Assembly: GCA_027621295.1 (NCBI GenBank)
Contig: JAQCBR010000025.1
Coordinates: 1 to 38,719, forward strand
Length of the DNA stretch: 38,719 bases
Source: Planctomycetota bacterium
GTDB lineage: Bacteria > Planctomycetota > UBA1135 > UBA2386
Reading direction: 5' to 3'
The position numbers and the translations under genes are program-made. Positions within the stretch are counted from its first letter, which is position 1. Every line of letters begins with the position of its first letter. This document shows, piece after piece, positions 35,644-38,719 of the stretch. Under the pieces are notes generated by a model. The model was not told the origin of the DNA and made no database searches. It saw only the letters and a list, made by a program, of their open reading frames with translations.

Positions 35644-38538
35644 ATGAAGCGCCCCGGGATCCTCGCTGCTCTCCTCGTGCTCGGCACCGCGGCCATCGTC
35701 GCGCTCTTCCCGTCCGGAAGTGCGGGCGAGGACGCTCCGATCGGGGCCGAGCCCGCGGCCGCGGAGCTCGAGCGGAGTGCGGCGATGCCTGCGGAAGGCG
35801 TCGCTCGTCCGGATGGCGGCGCCACGCTGCCCGACTTCGATGGGGGCGAGCAGGGCTTCGACCGCGTCGCGCTCGAAGACGAAGGTGCGGGCGCCGACGG
35901 ACTGCGTCTCCGGCTGATCGACGGCGTGACCCGGGCGCCCGTCGTGGGCGCGAAGGTCCGCGTCGAACCCGATCCGTCGTGGGCTTCCTGGGGACGCGGT
36001 CGCGGCGGACGCGGTGTGTTCCCGGGGCTCGACGACCTCGAGGAGCGGGGCGTCGAACGAACCAGCGGAGCCGACGGTGAGGTCGTGCTCCCGGCGTTCC
36101 GGCGGCAGGCCCTCGTGGCCGCCGAGTGGGAAGGCCTCTTCGGGGCGTCGCTGGTCGCCGCGGACGAGCGTGAGCCGGTTCTCGAGCTGTTCGTCGACCG
36201 CACGGTCGTCGTGCGCGTCGTCGACGGGGTCGGGCGTCCCGAGCCCGGCGTCGAGGTCGCACTCGCGGTCGATCTGCTGCAGCGGATCGACGAGCGGGCG
36301 AGCGAGACCAGCGACGAGGAGGGCCTCGCGACCTTCCGGCACGTGCAGATGATGCAGGTGCCGCGTCCGGCGGTGGACGTGAACCTCGCCGCGAACGTCG
36401 TCGACCTGTCCAACCAGCTGGCGATCCTCGAAGGCAGCGCCACCAACGGCGGATTCACGATCCGGTTCGGCGCGCCGCGTCCCGAACCGGCCGCCGGTCG
36501 CGAGATCCGCCAGCTCCGCGACGAACTCCGCAACGCGCAGCGTGAGGTCTACGTGCAGACCGCACGGCGGCGGAACAGCCAGCCCGCCGGTTCGTCGCCC
36601 GCCGCCCAGGCCCAGACGGACTACGCCGACTTCCTGGTCTACGCGCGCGTCCCGCAGGTGACTCCCTCCGTGCTGCGGTTCGCGGCTGCGGTGCTGCCCA
36701 CCGGGATCGTCGATCTCGGCATCGGCTCGGTCGGCGCGATGGAGATCCGGCTCTTCGGTCCCGACGGGGTGCCGCTCGCATCGCCGTGCAGTGTCGAGGT
36801 GCGGAGGAGCGAAGCGAGCCCGCTCCCCGGCTCGGTGGAGCCCGGGCTCGCGGCCTCGCTGCAGCGCACCCGGGGAGCCTCCGCCGACAAGCCCCTGGGC
36901 GAGGAGTCGGTGCTCGTGGCGCCCGTCGGCTCGGGGAGCCTCGTCGACGTGTTCGTACGTTTCGCGGACCGCGACTTCGGGTTCGACAAGAAGGCCGTCG
37001 AGGGCCCCTACGGCGACGAGACGCGCGTCCTCGATCTCGTCGTGCCGGACTGGTTCACCACCGTGACCGGGCGCCTGGTCGATGCCCAGGGCGAGCCGCT
37101 CGCGGGCCAGTCGGGCGAGTTCCTGATCTCCGGGACCAAGGGACGCGTCGAGGGAGAGCGACTCGTGTCGGCGGACGACGGGCGGTTCGAGCTGCCGCTG
37201 CGGCTGCGGGAGCCGCTCGGGCCCTACACGCTGGAGATCCAGAGCAGCTTCGACGCGGAGATCCCGGCGGGCGCCCTGGTCGCGCTGCCCGAACTCCAGT
37301 CGGGGCGACGCCACGAGATCGGCGACGTCCGGCTCGACGCGCTGCCGGTCATCGTCGCGGGTTCCGTGCGCGACGACCGGGGTCAGCCCGTGGCCGGCGC
37401 ATACGTCCAGCTGCAGAGCTGGAACCCGGGTGCGGGCGCCAACGGCGGCTACTCGGACGTGGCCTACGTCCGCGGTCAGGCCGCCGAGGACGGGACCTAC
37501 CGCCTCCACGGAGCGGTGCGCGCCGACCGCATCCGTGTGGTCGTCCGGCAGCGTGGCCACGGCGCGGCGGTGTCCGACGACCTGCCGTTCGGCGCGCGCT
37601 ACGACGCGGTCCTCGTGCGGGAGGGTGGCATCCTGGCCGGTGGCTTCGTGCCCGATTGGGCGCCTCGCGGCGCCGTCGAGATCGTCGTCTCGCGCGACGG
37701 CAGGGCCGTCCGGCGAGAGGGGCTGCGGACCGGCGGCGACGGTCGATTCCAGAGCCGCATCGGCGGCCTCTCCCCGGGTCGCTACGACCTGTCGTTCACT
37801 CTGCGCGGTTACGGTGATCTGGGTCAGCCACAGCTCGTCGACGTGGAGCCGGGCGCGAACACGTCGGCGCTGGAGACCGACTTCCGGGATCGGCTCTTCC
37901 GTTTCGTCGTCGCGTTGGCCGATGCCGCGGGGCAGCCGCAGGGCGATCCGGGTTCGCCGCTGCTGGCGGAGGTGGTCGGTGCCGACGGTCGTCGCTCGTG
38001 GACCGCGTTCACATGGCGCGGAGGCAGGGCTGAGTTCTTCGCGCCGCAGCGCGCCGTGTCCGTCGTGGCGATGGGGCCCGGCCGCGCTCCGGTCCGCGCC
38101 GACATCGTGCCGGGTGAGACGACGCTGACCCTGAACGGGCTCCAGCCGGTCGAGATCACGCTGCCGGGGCTGCGCGCGATGGTCGGCGAACGCCGGGTGC
38201 GCGTCTCGCTCGTCTACGAGGGCGACACCGGCCTGCCGATGTCCGACACGCAGGCGGTCGATGCGGTCCGTGGCGGCAGCCGCGGCTACCCGCGCGCGTC
38301 GCTCGGCAAGAGCGGCGGTGGTTGGCTCGGTGAAGACGATCGCACGTCGGTCCCGCTGATGCTCGACGGGCGCTACCAGGTCGTGCTCCGCCTGAGCCAG
38401 AACGGTGGCCGCGGGACCGTGTCGAGGGAGATCGGCGTGATCGACGTCCGCCTCGGCGGCCCGGAGCCGGAGCGCGTCGTCGTCACTCCGCCCTTCGCGA
38501 TCGTCCAGCAGATGGTCGCCGAACTCGAGTCGCGCTGA
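35644..38538 (+). CDS. Large exported carboxypeptidase-regulatory-like (Ig-fold) protein
   Basis: A 964-residue exported protein with an N-terminal hydrophobic segment (GILAALLVLGTAAIVALF) and an acidic Ala/Gly-rich linker. The body consists of several CarboxypepD_reg/Cna-B-type beta-sandwich modules, each opening with a signature such as LRLIDGVTRAPVVGAKVRVE, VRVVDGVGRPEPGVEVALAV, VTGRLVDAQGEPLAGQ or VAGSVRDDRGQPVAGAYVQL. A Gln/Arg-rich segment (EIRQLRDELRNAQREVYVQ) between modules is predicted helical or coiled-coil. No enzyme motif is visible. Such proteins are thought to be structural or adhesive at the planctomycete surface; that is inference. The start is the ATG directly before the hydrophobic segment. 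Confidence 0.78.
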   Translation: MKRPGILAALLVLGTAAIVALFPSGSAGEDAPIGAEPAAAELERSAAMPAEGVARPDGGATLPDFDGGEQGFDRVALEDEGAGADGLRLRLIDGVTRAPVVGAKVRVEPDPSWASWGRGRGGRGVFPGLDDLEERGVERTSGADGEVVLPAFRRQALVAAEWEGLFGASLVAADEREPVLELFVDRTVVVRVVDGVGRPEPGVEVALAVDLLQRIDERASETSDEEGLATFRHVQMMQVPRPAVDVNLAANVVDLSNQLAILEGSATNGGFTIRFGAPRPEPAAGREIRQLRDELRNAQREVYVQTARRRNSQPAGSSPAAQAQTDYADFLVYARVPQVTPSVLRFAAAVLPTGIVDLGIGSVGAMEIRLFGPDGVPLASPCSVEVRRSEASPLPGSVEPGLAASLQRTRGASADKPLGEESVLVAPVGSGSLVDVFVRFADRDFGFDKKAVEGPYGDETRVLDLVVPDWFTTVTGRLVDAQGEPLAGQSGEFLISGTKGRVEGERLVSADDGRFELPLRLREPLGPYTLEIQSSFDAEIPAGALVALPELQSGRRHEIGDVRLDALPVIVAGSVRDDRGQPVAGAYVQLQSWNPGAGANGGYSDVAYVRGQAAEDGTYRLHGAVRADRIRVVVRQRGHGAAVSDDLPFGARYDAVLVREGGILAGGFVPDWAPRGAVEIVVSRDGRAVRREGLRTGGDGRFQSRIGGLSPGRYDLSFTLRGYGDLGQPQLVDVEPGANTSALETDFRDRLFRFVVALADAAGQPQGDPGSPLLAEVVGADGRRSWTAFTWRGGRAEFFAPQRAVSVVAMGPGRAPVRADIVPGETTLTLNGLQPVEITLPGLRAMVGERRVRVSLVYEGDTGLPMSDTQAVDAVRGGSRGYPRASLGKSGGGWLGEDDRTSVPLMLDGRYQVVLRLSQNGGRGTVSREIGVIDVRLGGPEPERVVVTPPFAIVQQMVAELESR

Positions 38539-38545
38539 CGGCCGT

Positions 38546-38559
38546 GAGGCTTCGGCCTC
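38546..38559 (+). terminator. UUCG-tetraloop hairpin after the Ig-like protein gene
   Basis: GAGGC pairs with GCCTC around TTCG, eight bases after the stop codon. A UUCG loop closing a GC stem is exceptionally stable. No T-run follows. Confidence 0.45.
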
Positions 38560-38617
38560 CGGTCGCCAACGTCTCGGCGAGCGACATCACGGTCGCTGTC
38601 GATCTGGGCGGAACCCG

Positions 38618-38719
38618 TCAGTCGATGACGCGGACCGGAACGGTGTTCGCGATGAACCCGACTCCGCTCGGCGCCTGCGGATCGACGACCGCGAATGCGG
38701 TCCGGAGTTCGAGTCCCTG
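38618..38719 (-). CDS. C-terminal end of a gene cut by the window edge
   Basis: An open minus-strand frame runs in from the window edge and ends at TGA (38618-38620). The visible 33 residues include LELRTAFAVVDPQAPSGVGF and end NTVPVRVID. This alternating strand pattern with a DPxAPxG turn resembles the C-terminal repeats of secreted planctomycete proteins. Family cannot be named from this fragment. Confidence 0.5.
   Translation of the reverse strand, partial: QGLELRTAFAVVDPQAPSGVGFIANTVPVRVID

Noticed and set aside
33089..35647. An 852-codon plus-strand frame antisense to the CAP-domain gene
   Set aside because: Leu/Arg/Val-rich shadow with no signal peptide or domain; the minus strand has a signal peptide and a recognisable CAP domain.
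35425..37560. A 711-codon minus-strand frame antisense to the Ig-like gene
   Set aside because: Composition is that of an antisense shadow; the plus-strand product shows repeated Ig-type motifs.

Overview
The window is roughly 70% GC DNA from a bacterium that is most likely a planctomycete. The evidence is a secreted formylglycine sulfatase, a PA14-domain multihaem cytochrome lipoprotein followed by a secreted beta-propeller, many short lipoproteins, a secreted CAP-domain protein and a large carboxypeptidase-regulatory-like exported protein. This is inference from gene content; no rRNA or other taxonomic marker is present. No tRNA, rRNA, CRISPR array or insertion sequence was seen. Codon choice looks uniform, with no sign of a recently acquired island.

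Layout. 67-5085: pyruvate carboxylase (minus) divergent from a sulfatase. 5139-9013: a five-haem PA14 cytochrome lipoprotein overlapping a beta-propeller dehydrogenase-like protein. 9036-13128: a lipoprotein, an SLC13-type transporter with RCK_C domains, a small ORF and an APC-type amino-acid permease. 13157-15291: a secreted esterase coupled to a two-domain GNAT protein. 15353-20379: a phosphonate-utilisation island. 20416-25286: an RsmB-like RNA methyltransferase, an old-yellow-enzyme oxidoreductase, an ExbD-like lipoprotein, a HAD phosphatase, a small membrane protein and an XdhC-type accessory protein. 25391-26449: a secreted repeat-rich protein. 26790-30480: a complete binding-protein-dependent ABC importer. 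30540-32860: a five-haem membrane cytochrome coupled to a HEAT-repeat lipoprotein. 32900-38538: a CAP-domain exported protein divergent from a 964-residue exported Ig-like protein. 38618-38719: the last 33 residues of a minus-strand gene.

The most interesting part is 15353-20379. It holds an organophosphate:phosphate-antiporter-family carrier that keeps both phosphate-binding arginines, a phosphonatase-like HAD enzyme that keeps the Schiff-base lysine position, an FAD-dependent phosphonate-associated oxidoreductase, a phosphonoacetaldehyde-reductase-like iron alcohol dehydrogenase, and a PhnZ-family HD oxygenase. PhnW (transaminase), PhnY (hydroxylase), PhnCDE and C-P lyase genes are all absent from the window. 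A consistent reading is that the flavoenzyme oxidatively deaminates 2-aminoethylphosphonate or its N-methyl form to phosphonoacetaldehyde, which the HAD enzyme cleaves to phosphate and acetaldehyde. The HD oxygenase would cleave 1-hydroxylated substrate taken up from outside or made elsewhere in the genome. In the HD enzyme, the tyrosine that guards the di-iron site in PhnZ aligns with histidine.

Many starts lack a clear Shine-Dalgarno sequence, so several start codons are the best of a few options. Convergent gene ends repeatedly carry perfect GC-rich inverted repeats without a T-run, which suggests hairpin-only bidirectional terminators.
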